Shown in pieces: positions 32,161-39,979 of a DNA stretch of 39,979 nt. Location of the stretch: NCBI GenBank assembly GCA_040002995.1, contig JBDUDK010000134.1:1-39979 (forward strand). The letters run 5' to 3'. The notes below the pieces were generated by a model. It ran no database searches. It was given only the letters and a program-made list of their open reading frames with translations, and was not told the DNA's origin. Numbering within the stretch: the first letter of the stretch is position 1; every line of letters starts with the position of its first letter. This DNA comes from JBDUDK01 sp040002995 (GTDB lineage: Bacteria; Actinomycetota; Acidimicrobiia; Acidimicrobiales; Ilumatobacteraceae). The translations under genes were made by a program, and so were the position numbers.

Positions 32161-32967
32161 TCAGAACGCGACGGTCTTGAGGAGCTCAGCCGCCATCGGG
32201 CAGTCGGTGTGGTCAAGGGCGTCGGCGGGCGTGAGCACACCCCACGGCCCGACCATGTGGGTGAGCAGTCCGAGCGGGACTACCTCATCGTCGAGCTGCC
32301 AGGGGTCGTCGTCGGCGAGTACGCGGCCGGCCAGCGCATTGAACAACAAACTCGGCAACAACCGGCCGACACCACCGACGAGCCAGACAGGTTGCTCCGC
32401 GCAGTACGCCACCGACGCGGCGGCACGCGAACCCTGGACGCCGACGAACCCCGCGGGACCAATCGCGGTCGCTTCGAGCAGCACCAGATCGGCCGCGGCC
32501 GCGGCGGCGCCAAGGCCGGCGACGGGCACCTCGGTGGCTTCGACCTCCGCACGGTGCAAACGGCGAACCAGGCCGCTTCCCTCGTCGAGCACGTCGACCA
32601 CGAGCACTTCGACATCGCCGCGTCGCGCGAGTCCGTCGCCGATGGTCGAGGGCCAACCGACAACGCACACGGTGGCGTCGTCGGGCAGCCCATGCGCCAA
32701 CTCGCTCGCGGTTGGGTCGCTGTCGAGTTCGTCGACGCAGCGCCACGCCTCCTCGGTGGGATCTCCCGCGGTGAGCACACGCGCCGCCAGCCACCACAAC
32801 GGGCCGACCGCCGGATGGCGTTCGATGATGCGCCGGCAGGCCGTCACGAGGCCGGCGGGATCGAACTCGAATGACGAGAACGCTGTGGCGGTCTCCTGGA
32901 CGAGGACGCGTGGGTCGGCACCCGAGGCCCGAGCGACGTAACGCAGATGCTCGATGGGGTGCATCAC
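32161..32967 (-). CDS. eIF-2B-like fold protein, unknown function
   Basis: A 268-residue protein whose C-terminal two thirds resemble the Rossmann-like domain of the eIF-2B/methylthioribose-1-phosphate isomerase superfamily: TVCVVGWPSTI, EVLVVDVLDEG, AAADLVLLEATAIGPAGFVG and QGSRAAASVAYCAEQPVWLV. Usual members bind phosphosugars and isomerise them; here the usual Cys and Asp catalytic residues are not clearly present. The N-terminal helical region (about 1-80) contains PLWWLAARVLTA. Actinobacteria carry many homologues of unknown role. It is divergent from the thioredoxin-like gene. Confidence 0.6.
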   Translation of the reverse strand: MMHPIEHLRYVARASGADPRVLVQETATAFSSFEFDPAGLVTACRRIIERHPAVGPLWWLAARVLTAGDPTEEAWRCVDELDSDPTASELAHGLPDDATVCVVGWPSTIGDGLARRGDVEVLVVDVLDEGSGLVRRLHRAEVEATEVPVAGLGAAAAAADLVLLEATAIGPAGFVGVQGSRAAASVAYCAEQPVWLVGGVGRLLPSLLFNALAGRVLADDDPWQLDDEVVPLGLLTHMVGPWGVLTPADALDHTDCPMAAELLKTVAF

Positions 32968-33027
32968 CTCCGACGATACCTGGGGGAAGCCGAGGCGGTC
33001 GGGGCGCGCTTGCTAGGTTGCGCCGTC

Positions 33028-33519
33028 GTGGTTGTCTCCGACGCGCCGGCCGACCTGTCGCTGCACCCGCTCGACGCCGAGCCCCGCACACTGCGGGAAT
33101 GGGTCACGAACTTTCACGTCGCCCTCTTCGCGATCGACCCGTACACGAATGAGAGCGCGTGGCTCCTCCACACGATGGCGCGCGTGATGCGGATCTTTGG
33201 CGACGCCGACGTCCGCGTGGCGTGGTTGGTCACGGGCGACGCCGCGGCCGCGAGGGCCTTCCTCGGGCCGCTCGCTGTCGAGTTCCTCACGTTCACCGAT
33301 CCCGACCGCACCGTCGTGCGCGTGCTCGGGCTCGAGCGGCTGCCTGCCATGGTCCACGTGCGCACCGACCTCACCGTCGGCGGCTCGGTGCAGGGATGGC
33401 ACAGCCGTGAGTGGCGCGACTTGTGCAATCGCCTCGCCGACGTGATGAGTTGGAAAGCTCCCCAGATTCCAGTGGTCGGTGATCCCTCACCATTCGCAGG
33501 TAGCCCCGCGCTCGGCTGA
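33028..33519 (+). CDS. thioredoxin-fold-like protein without obvious CxxC
   Basis: A 163-residue protein with a peroxiredoxin/thioredoxin-like pattern: LREWVTNFHVALFAID, VRVAWLVTGDAAAARAFLG and LPAMVHVRTDLTVGGSVQGW, where the last part resembles the cis-Pro strand and C-terminal Trp region. No catalytic CxxC is seen, so it is probably not a disulfide reductase. GTG 33028 is preferred over the far upstream start because it clears the divergent eIF-2B-like gene. The function is unknown. It is followed 5 bp later by the convergent fumC. Confidence 0.6.
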   Translation: MVVSDAPADLSLHPLDAEPRTLREWVTNFHVALFAIDPYTNESAWLLHTMARVMRIFGDADVRVAWLVTGDAAAARAFLGPLAVEFLTFTDPDRTVVRVLGLERLPAMVHVRTDLTVGGSVQGWHSREWRDLCNRLADVMSWKAPQIPVVGDPSPFAGSPALG

Positions 33520-33524
33520 GCGCG

Positions 33525-34907
33525 TCAGCGGCGCCCGCCTTTGGTCATCGCAAGAACGTCGAGAACGCGATCGGCCTCGGCGGCCGAGAGCAACCGGTCG
33601 GCCACGACGACATCGCGGATCGTGCGCCCCTCGCTCACCGCCTTCTTCGCGACTTTTGCCGCGGCTTCGTAGCCGATCAAGGGATTCAACGCGGTGACGA
33701 TGGCGGACGACGACTCGGCCTGACGGCGCATGCTCTCCACGTTGGGCTCGAGCCCCGCAATACAACGGTCGGCGAACACCACGCTCACCGACGACAGCAG
33801 ACGGATCGACGCCAGGAGGTTCACGGCCATCACGGGAACCATGACGTTCAGCTCGAATGTTCCCTGCGCGCCCGCGAACGCAATGGCCGCGTCATTGCCC
33901 ACCACCTGCGAGGCGATCTGCTGAACGACCTCACAGATCACCGGGTTGACCTTGCCCGGCATGATCGAGGAGCCGGGCTGCAGATCAGGGAGACGGATCT
34001 CGGCGAGCCCAGCCCCGGGTCCGGAGTTCATCCAGCGAAGGTCGTTCGCGATCTTGTAGAGGCTCACGGCGACCGTGCGCGTCGCTCCGCTCGTCTCGAC
34101 CAGCGCATCGCGCGCACCCTGCGCCTCAAAATGGTCGCGCGCCTCTGTCAAGGGCAGGCCAATGTCGGATGCGAGCTTCTCGATGACGGCCGGGGCGAAG
34201 CGCTTCGGTGCGAGAAGCCCGGTACCGACGGCGGTGCCACCGAGCGGAAGTTCCCCGAGTCGGGGCAGGCAGGCTTCGAGCCGCTCGACACCGGCTTCCG
34301 CCGCGCGTGCGTAGCCGCCGAGTTCCTGACCGAGTGTTACCGGCACCGCGTCCATCAGGTGGGTCCGCCCCACTTTCACGACGCGCGAGTTCTTGCGTTG
34401 CTGGCGTCGCAGCGCGTTCGTAAGGTGCTGCAGGCTCGGGATGAGATCACGAACAATCGCTCGGACGGCCGCGAGGTGCACGGCCGACGGGAAGACGTCG
34501 TTCGAACTCTGCGAGCAGTTGACGTGGTCATTGGGATGCACGGGCCGCCCCAAACGCTGACTCGCGAGCGTTGCCAAGACCTCGTTCATGTTCATGTTCG
34601 TCGACGTGCCCGAGCCGGTCTGAAAGACGTCGATCGGGAACTGGTCGTCGTATCGACCCCTCGCCACCTCGGACGCCGAATCGTGGATGGCCTCGGCGAT
34701 GTCGCGCGGCAACACCCGCAGACGCGCGTTCACGGTGGCGCTCGCGCCCTTGATCGATGCGAGCGCCCAGATCAGATCCCTGCCGAAGCGCTGGCCGGAG
34801 ATCGGAAAGTTGTCGACGGCTCGTTGGGTCTGGGCGCCCCACAGCGCCGCCGCGGGCACCCGCACCTCGCCCATCGTGTCGTGCTCAATGCGGAAGCCTT
34901 CGTCCAT
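33525..34907 (-). CDS. fumC: class II fumarate hydratase
   Basis: Cluster-free fumarase of the TCA cycle, 460 residues. The signature GSSIMPGKVNPV is present with the conserved Ser, Lys and Asn of the active-site loop, along with TGSGTSTNMNMNEVLA and SSNDVFPSA of the fumarase/aspartase superfamily. The HLMDAVPVTLGQE block holds the catalytic His. A homotetramer is expected. It is divergent from the class I fumarase with 44 bp between the start codons, a region that may hold both promoters. Its stop is 5 bp after the thioredoxin-like gene. Confidence 0.95.
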   Translation of the reverse strand: MDEGFRIEHDTMGEVRVPAAALWGAQTQRAVDNFPISGQRFGRDLIWALASIKGASATVNARLRVLPRDIAEAIHDSASEVARGRYDDQFPIDVFQTGSGTSTNMNMNEVLATLASQRLGRPVHPNDHVNCSQSSNDVFPSAVHLAAVRAIVRDLIPSLQHLTNALRRQQRKNSRVVKVGRTHLMDAVPVTLGQELGGYARAAEAGVERLEACLPRLGELPLGGTAVGTGLLAPKRFAPAVIEKLASDIGLPLTEARDHFEAQGARDALVETSGATRTVAVSLYKIANDLRWMNSGPGAGLAEIRLPDLQPGSSIMPGKVNPVICEVVQQIASQVVGNDAAIAFAGAQGTFELNVMVPVMAVNLLASIRLLSSVSVVFADRCIAGLEPNVESMRRQAESSSAIVTALNPLIGYEAAAKVAKKAVSEGRTIRDVVVADRLLSAAEADRVLDVLAMTKGGRR

Positions 34908-34951
34908 GCCAGACGACGCTACGCGCCGCGCCGCGGGTACCGTTCGCCGTG

Positions 34952-36598
34952 ATGCCCGAGTTTGCCTTCCAAGAGCTGCTCCCGGTCGACCACAATGACG
35001 CCACCCCGTACCGGCGCCTCAGTGCCGAGCATGTGTCCACGTTCGTCGCCGCCGGCGAACGGTTCCTACGCGTCGAGCCCGAGGCGCTCACCCTGCTCAC
35101 CCGGCAGGCCATGTTCGACATCGCCCACTATTTGCGGCCCGGTCACCTCGCTCAGCTCCGGGCGATCCTGAACGATCCCGAAGCCTCCTCCAACGACCGC
35201 TTCGTCGCCCTCGACCTGCTCAAGAACGCGAATATCGCCGCCGGCGGCATCCTGCCGATGTGCCAGGACACCGGCACGGCGATCGTCATGGCCAAGAAGG
35301 GTGAGCGGGTTCTCACCGGCGCCAACGACGAGGAGGCGATCAGCCGGGGCATCTTCGAGACCTATCTCACCGACAACCTCCGCTATTCGCAGCTCGCACC
35401 CCTCACGATGTGGGACGAGAAGAACACCGCCAACAACCTGCCCGCGCAGATCGAGATCTACGCAACCGAGGGCGACGTCTACAAGTTCCTGTTCATGGCC
35501 AAGGGCGGCGGCTCGGCGAACAAGAGCTACCTCTACCAAGAGACCAAGGCCCTGCTGAACCCGCAGAGCCTCATGAGGTTTCTCGACGAGAAGTTGCGCA
35601 CCCTCGGCACGAGCGCGTGTCCGCCGTATCACCTGGCCGTCGTCATCGGCGGGACGTCGGCCGAGTACGCGCTGAAGACCGCCAAGTACGCCTCGGCGCG
35701 CTACCTCGACACCTTGCCGACATCGGGTAACGCCCTCGGCCGGGGCTTTCGTGATACCGAACTCGAACAGCAGATTCTCCAGCTCACGCAGTCGTTCGGC
35801 ATCGGCGCGCAGTTCGGCGGGAAGTATTTCTGCCACGACGTAAGAGTCGTGCGCCTACCGCGCCACGGCGCATCGTGTCCCGTCGCCATCGCCGTGTCGT
35901 GCTCGGCCGACCGCCAAGCCCTCGGCATGATCAACGCCGACGGCATCTTTCTAGAGCAGCTCGAACACGATCCCGCGGGGTACTTGCCGGAAACCACCGG
36001 CGACGATCTCGCCGACGAACACGTCGTCCACATCGATTTAAACAAACCGATGAGCGAGATTCGCGCCGAACTCTCGAAGTATCCCGTGAAGACCCGCGTC
36101 ATGCTCACCGGGCCGATGGTGGTGGCACGCGACATCGCCCACGCCAAGATCAAGGAGCGCCTCGACCGAGGAGAAGGCCTACCCGCGTACATGAAGGACT
36201 TCGCGGTGTACTACGCGGGGCCAGCGAAGACGCCCGAGGGCTACGCATCGGGTTCGTTCGGTCCCACCACTGCTGGTCGGATGGACTCCTACGTCGACCA
36301 GTTCCAGTCGGCCGGCGGCTCGTACGTGATGCTCGCCAAGGGCAACCGGTCGCGCCAGGTCACCGAGGCATGCCAGCGTCACGGCGGCTTCTATTTGGGA
36401 TCGATCGGTGGTCCGGCGGCGCGTCTCGCGAAGGAGTGCATCACCGACGTGGCGGTGCTCGAGTATCCCGACTTGGGCATGGAAGCGGTATGGAAAATTG
36501 AAGTGATCGATTTTCCTGCGTTCATCGTGGTCGACGACAAGGGCAACGACTTCTACGAGGCGCTGTCGCATCCCGTGCCGCTCACTGTCCGCCACTAA
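34952..36598 (+). CDS. fumA: class I fumarate hydratase, [4Fe-4S]
   Basis: Oxygen-sensitive fumarase of the FumA/FumB type, 548 residues, the same length as E. coli FumA. The [4Fe-4S] cysteines are likely in ILPMCQDTGTA (about C109), in GTSACPPYH and in ASCPVAIAV. Substrate-binding blocks include MLTGPMVVARDIAHAKIKE and FGPTTAGRMDSYV; the C-terminal part ends with the domain SIGGPAARLAKE. The cluster links this enzyme to the suf loci. The ATG at 34952 has a GTG codon directly before it. A class II fumarase is encoded on the opposite strand next to it. Confidence 0.93.
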   Translation: MPEFAFQELLPVDHNDATPYRRLSAEHVSTFVAAGERFLRVEPEALTLLTRQAMFDIAHYLRPGHLAQLRAILNDPEASSNDRFVALDLLKNANIAAGGILPMCQDTGTAIVMAKKGERVLTGANDEEAISRGIFETYLTDNLRYSQLAPLTMWDEKNTANNLPAQIEIYATEGDVYKFLFMAKGGGSANKSYLYQETKALLNPQSLMRFLDEKLRTLGTSACPPYHLAVVIGGTSAEYALKTAKYASARYLDTLPTSGNALGRGFRDTELEQQILQLTQSFGIGAQFGGKYFCHDVRVVRLPRHGASCPVAIAVSCSADRQALGMINADGIFLEQLEHDPAGYLPETTGDDLADEHVVHIDLNKPMSEIRAELSKYPVKTRVMLTGPMVVARDIAHAKIKERLDRGEGLPAYMKDFAVYYAGPAKTPEGYASGSFGPTTAGRMDSYVDQFQSAGGSYVMLAKGNRSRQVTEACQRHGGFYLGSIGGPAARLAKECITDVAVLEYPDLGMEAVWKIEVIDFPAFIVVDDKGNDFYEALSHPVPLTVRH

Positions 36599-36610
36599 AC
36601 ACCGCGCGAT

Positions 36611-37441
36611 CTAGCGGGCGCCCAACTCCTTGGCGAGCGCGCCGAGTCGGAGCTCACCTTCTCTGGTCTGCCCACCAATGTCCAAGAAGCGACGCATGAT
36701 GGCCTGTGTGTCGGCCTCGCCCAGCGTCGCGTTGAACGCGGTTGCCTCGGCCAAGAGATCGGCGTCAACCTCCTTCTCGGCCCTGAGCACCGAAGCCTTC
36801 GCCGCCGCGACCGCGTGCGGTGGGAACGCAGCGATCCGCTCGGCGAGGTCCCGCACGAACAGCTCGAGCTCGCCGTCGGGAAGGGCGCGGTTGACCCACC
36901 CGTAGCGCTCGGCGGCGGCCGCGTCGAACTCACCACATCCGAGAACGATCTCGAGCGCACGTGAGCGGCCCGCGAGCCGAGAGAGGCGCTGCGTCCCCGT
37001 GCCTCCGGGGATGATGCCGAGCGCGACCTCCGGCTGGCTGAACACGGCCCGCCCCAATGTGGCGAATCGCATATCGCAGCTCAGCGCGAGTTCACTCCCG
37101 CCGCCGCCCGCCCGACCCTCCACCATCGCGATCGTGGCCTTGGGCATCGTGCGGAACGTTTCGCACATCACGTGAAAGGCATTGGCCTCGGTGGGTGGGG
37201 GCAGATCGGTGGGGATCCCGAGGATCAGCGAGACGTCGAAATGAGCGATGAAAAACTCGGGGTTCGCGCTCCGGAGCACCACGACGTGCACGCCATCGTC
37301 GCCGGCGAGGTCACCGGCGATCCGCTGCATTTCGACGTAAAGGTCGAGGTCGAAGAGGTTGATCGGGGGGTTGTCGATCGTGACCCAGGCGACGCTTTTG
37401 TCGAGATCGACTCGGAGTTTTCGGTAGGTGTCGTACACCAC
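36611..37441 (-). CDS. enoyl-CoA hydratase/isomerase (crotonase) family protein
   Basis: A 276-residue crotonase-fold protein. The oxyanion-hole Gly-rich segment EGRAGGGGSELALSCDMRFA includes the first catalytic Glu, and QPEVALGIIPGGTGTQRL carries the second Glu (both motifs intact). The N-terminal VAWVTIDNPPINLFDLD is the CoA-binding part. The HFDVSLILG segment is unusual. It probably hydrates enoyl-CoA in fatty acid degradation. GTG at 37441 is the likely start. The stop is 13 bp after the fumA stop. It is divergent from the second crotonase gene. Confidence 0.88.
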   Translation of the reverse strand: MVYDTYRKLRVDLDKSVAWVTIDNPPINLFDLDLYVEMQRIAGDLAGDDGVHVVVLRSANPEFFIAHFDVSLILGIPTDLPPPTEANAFHVMCETFRTMPKATIAMVEGRAGGGGSELALSCDMRFATLGRAVFSQPEVALGIIPGGTGTQRLSRLAGRSRALEIVLGCGEFDAAAAERYGWVNRALPDGELELFVRDLAERIAAFPPHAVAAAKASVLRAEKEVDADLLAEATAFNATLGEADTQAIMRRFLDIGGQTREGELRLGALAKELGAR

Positions 37442-37482
37442 GCCGGGGAGTCTGCCAGCACGGCGGGGCGTACGATTACGCC

Positions 37483-38256
37483 ATGGCCTACCAGTTCGTT
37501 CTCGTGAAGTCCGAGGGTCCGTTCACCACCGTCACGTTGAATCGACCGGAGAAGCGCAACGCCCTCTCGCTCGACGTCATGGGTGAGCTCACCGCCGCCA
37601 TCGCCGAGGCCGGAGCGAGCGACGCCACCGGTGTGATCCTCGCCGCCAACGGACCCGTATTTTCGGCCGGCCACGACTTCGCCGACATGGCGGGGGCCGA
37701 TCTGGTCGCGATGCGTCATCTGTTCGCGGCCTGTACGGAGATGATGGACACGATCCAATCGATTCCCCAACCGGTAATCGCCCGCGTGCATGGCCTCGCC
37801 ACCGCGGCGGGGTGCCAGCTGGTCGCCACGTGCGACTTGGCGATCGCCGCCGACACCGCCGGGTTCGCCGCTCCCGGCGGCAAGGGCGGACTCTTTTGCC
37901 ACACGCCGATGGTGGCCATCGGGCGCAATGTCGGGCGCAAGCGCGCGTTCGAGCTCGCCTTCACCGGCGATGTGATCGATGCCCGAACGGCCGCCGAGTG
38001 GGGGTTCATCAACAAAGCGGTGCCGGCCGGCGCGCTCGACGACGCGGTGCACGACTTGCTTACGCGTGCAACGCGGGGTAGCTCGCTGTCGAAGGCGATG
38101 GGTAAGCAAACGTTGTACGCCCAGCTCGACCTCGACCAGGACAAGGCGTACGCGTACGCCATTGAAGTGATGTCGGCGGGTACGCAGACGCACGACGCGC
38201 AAGAGGGAATCGGCGCATTTCTCGGGAAGCGCCACGCCAACTTCACTGGTCGGTAG
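37483..38256 (+). CDS. ECHDC3-like crotonase-fold protein without catalytic glutamates
   Basis: A 257-residue crotonase-fold protein of the ECHDC3-like subgroup. CoA-binding LNRPEKRNALS and FSAGHDFADM are intact, so it should bind an acyl-CoA. The first Glu is replaced (HGLATAAGCQLVATCDL instead of the usual GGxxExA) and the second by Gly/Leu (APGGKGGLFCHTPMVAI instead of PE). This combination is also seen in human ECHDC3-like proteins, so it is a lineage feature rather than decay. Hydratase activity is doubtful; a thioesterase-like, decarboxylase-like or binding role is possible. Its stop abuts the convergent ABC-F gene. Confidence 0.88.
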   Translation: MAYQFVLVKSEGPFTTVTLNRPEKRNALSLDVMGELTAAIAEAGASDATGVILAANGPVFSAGHDFADMAGADLVAMRHLFAACTEMMDTIQSIPQPVIARVHGLATAAGCQLVATCDLAIAADTAGFAAPGGKGGLFCHTPMVAIGRNVGRKRAFELAFTGDVIDARTAAEWGFINKAVPAGALDDAVHDLLTRATRGSSLSKAMGKQTLYAQLDLDQDKAYAYAIEVMSAGTQTHDAQEGIGAFLGKRHANFTGR

Positions 38257-39885
38257 TCAGGCCAGGGCAACCAGTTCGAGCAGGTCGTCGCTCCAGTAGT
38301 CGAGGTCTCCGTCGGGCATCAGCAGCGCACGCTGTGGCCTGAGACGCGCCACGAAATCGCTGTCGTGGCTCACGATGATCATGGCGCCCGGCCAACTCGA
38401 TAGCGCGAGTGCGGTGGCTTCACGTGACGGCGGATCGAGGTTGTTGGTCGGCTCGTCGAGCAGGAGCAGGTTGTGGCGACCGCTTACGAGCTGCGCCAGC
38501 GCCAACTTCGTTTTCTCGCCGCCCGACAATGTGCCCGCGTCCTGCATGACCTTCTCGCCGGACAACCCGAACATGCCGAGCATGCCCCGAAGCTGCGTCT
38601 CCGTGAGACCCTCGGTGGCGCTCTCGCGAATGTGGTCGAGCAGCGATCGACCAGCGGTAATTCCCTCGTGCTCCTGGGCGTAATAGCCGATAGAGACGTC
38701 GAGACCGAGCTTGATGTGACCCACGTTTGCATCGGTCTCACCGGCGAGAATGCGCAGCAGGCTCGTCTTGCCGGCGCCGTTTAGGCCGAGCACGAGCAGC
38801 CGCTCCGCTCGCTCGACCACGAAGCTCACGTCCTCGAAGACGGGAGGTCCGCCGTAGCCCTTCGCAAGCCCTTCGACCTCGAGGACGACGCGTCCGCAAT
38901 GCGGTGGCGCGGGGAACGACAGGTGCAACGTCTTCGTGGCGGCCGGGGCATGCACGGCGACGGCCCTCAGCCGGTCGGCCCGCTTCTCGATGCTGTGGGC
39001 CCGACTTGCGAGCGTCGCCTTCGCCACCATCGTCTTGGCCCGCTTCTCGAGCCGGTCGATCTCCTTGCCCTGCGCCACGGCAAGCTTGGCCGAGCGGGCC
39101 TCGTCCTTCGCGCGCGCCGCGACATATTGGCTGTAGGTGCCTTTGTATTCGACGAGATGACCCGGCGCGTCCTCCGTGGGTCGGTCGAGGTGAATGACGC
39201 GAGTGATGGCTTCGTCGAGCAACTCGAGATCGTGGCTGATGACCAAGAGCGCGCCGCGGTAGTTGCGCAGAAACTTCATTAGCCAGGCCTTGGCATCGAT
39301 GTCGAGGTGGTTCGTGGGCTCGTCGAGCAGGAGGACGTCGCTGCCCGCGAACAGAATCCTGGCCAGTTCGACGCGGCGGCGCTCACCGCCCGACAACACG
39401 TTGAGGGGAAGGTCGAGACGATCGGCGGCCAAACCGAGACCCACCGCCAGCGACCGGACTTCTGACTCGGCCGCGTAGCCACCGTCGTGACGGAACTTCT
39501 CTTCTGCTCGCGTGAAACGCGAGATGGCCTCATCACTCGCGTGCTCCTCGACCGCCAGACGTAACTTCTCGATACGGGTCATCGCCGCATCGAGGCCCCT
39601 TCCGGCCAGTACGTGGCTAACGGCGGTACGACCGTCGAGCACTCCGGCAATACGCGGGTCTTGCGGGAGATAGCCGAACGCGCCCTTGCGCGACACCTTG
39701 CCGGCGATGGGCGCAGCCTCGCCGCCGATGGCCCGAAAAAGGCTGGTCTTGCCGGCGCCGTTGCGGCCGACGAGGCCGACCTTCTCCTTGGCGCGCACGG
39801 TAAAGCTGGCCGCCTCAACGACGAGGCGGCCGCCGACCTCGACGCTGAGCCCAGTGACCTGCAACACGCGACCAGAGTGGCACAT
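38257..39885 (-). CDS. ABC-F family ATPase
   Basis: A 542-residue soluble tandem ABC ATPase acting on ribosomes. The first domain has Walker A GRNGAGKTSL, signature LSGGERRRVE and Walker B LLLDEPTNHLDID. The second has GLNGAGKTSL, LSGGEKTKLA and LLLDEPTNNLDPP. A basic linker of about 80 residues between them (KEIDRLEKRAKTMVAKATLA) is the P-site tRNA-contacting motif. There is no membrane domain. ABC-F proteins either regulate translation or rescue ribosomes from antibiotics; which one is unclear here. An alternative start is GTG 39867, six codons in. Confidence 0.92.
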   Translation of the reverse strand: MCHSGRVLQVTGLSVEVGGRLVVEAASFTVRAKEKVGLVGRNGAGKTSLFRAIGGEAAPIAGKVSRKGAFGYLPQDPRIAGVLDGRTAVSHVLAGRGLDAAMTRIEKLRLAVEEHASDEAISRFTRAEEKFRHDGGYAAESEVRSLAVGLGLAADRLDLPLNVLSGGERRRVELARILFAGSDVLLLDEPTNHLDIDAKAWLMKFLRNYRGALLVISHDLELLDEAITRVIHLDRPTEDAPGHLVEYKGTYSQYVAARAKDEARSAKLAVAQGKEIDRLEKRAKTMVAKATLASRAHSIEKRADRLRAVAVHAPAATKTLHLSFPAPPHCGRVVLEVEGLAKGYGGPPVFEDVSFVVERAERLLVLGLNGAGKTSLLRILAGETDANVGHIKLGLDVSIGYYAQEHEGITAGRSLLDHIRESATEGLTETQLRGMLGMFGLSGEKVMQDAGTLSGGEKTKLALAQLVSGRHNLLLLDEPTNNLDPPSREATALALSSWPGAMIIVSHDSDFVARLRPQRALLMPDGDLDYWSDDLLELVALA

Positions 39886-39908
39886 CGACGCTCGCTACCG
39901 TTGGCTGA

Positions 39909-39979
39909 ATGGGGACGATCGCCCACCGCACGCCACGGGCGACGGCCGTGGCGGCAGCCGTCGGCGCCGGTGCGGTGGC
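39909..39979 (+). CDS. start of an unknown protein, cut by window edge
   Basis: The ATG at 39909 opens 23 codons (MGTIAHRTPRATAVAAAVGA) to the window end. A basic start followed by an Ala/Val/Gly-rich run looks like a signal peptide or first membrane helix. It is divergent from the ABC-F gene, 23 bp apart. Nothing further can be said. Confidence 0.35.
   Translation, partial: MGTIAHRTPRATAVAAAVGAGAV

Overview
The window comes from a high-GC, gene-dense actinobacterium, most likely a member of Acidimicrobiia. This is inferred from the actinobacterial gene style (many GTG starts, ATGA and TAATG overlaps), a secreted protein ending in six GYWL...DGG.F.FG repeats typical of that class, an ethylmalonyl-CoA-type gene set and a SUF-only Fe-S assembly locus. 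I found no rRNA, tRNA, CRISPR array or recognisable transposase. No stretch longer than about 170 bp lacks a gene.

Layout. 1-2942: an acyl-CoA dehydrogenase fragment, a vapBC toxin-antitoxin pair followed by a striking palindrome, an MBL-fold hydrolase, a small unknown protein and a TatA-like protein. 2883-4496: a GAF-GGDEF-GAF-like signalling protein. 4544-11792: Fe-S cluster assembly in two facing operons. sufC1-sufS-sufU runs forward. sufB, a small Cys protein, sufD, a Rieske ferredoxin, sufC2, a pterin dehydratase and a YbaK-like deacylase run in reverse. Both operons start behind the same 14-bp dyad, which suggests one shared regulator. 11877-12736: two small membrane proteins. 12767-13919: a frameshifted AbiEi/DUF559-type gene bounded on each side by a pair of palindromes that together form inverted repeats, possibly a small mobile unit. 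13969-18017: a ferredoxin with an Asp-for-Cys cluster motif, oligopeptidase B, a MauE/DoxX membrane protein, a flavin reductase and an MBL hydrolase.

18144-20089 is the most unusual part. A two-gene operon encodes a protein with a thioredoxin-like N-terminus (CPTC) and a large unknown domain. It is translationally coupled to a UGSC-family selenoprotein whose in-frame TGA (19850-19852) is followed by a strong bacterial SECIS-like hairpin. A conventional gene finder would cut this gene in two.

20127-27264: a secreted SGNH-like/GYWL repeat protein, MutY, a methyltransferase, and then a set fitting the ethylmalonyl-CoA pathway (MaoC/mesaconyl-CoA hydratase-like, methylsuccinyl-CoA dehydrogenase, CitE-like lyase) with a serine hydrolase between. 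27326-31662: D,D-carboxypeptidase, dienelactone hydrolase, a stand-alone NfeD OB domain with flotillin, a VOC protein and a DUF2007-like protein. 31670-39979: a PPOX-type flavoprotein, an eIF-2B-like protein, a thioredoxin-like protein, divergent class II and class I fumarases, two crotonase-fold proteins (one lacking both catalytic glutamates), an ABC-F ATPase and the first codons of another gene.
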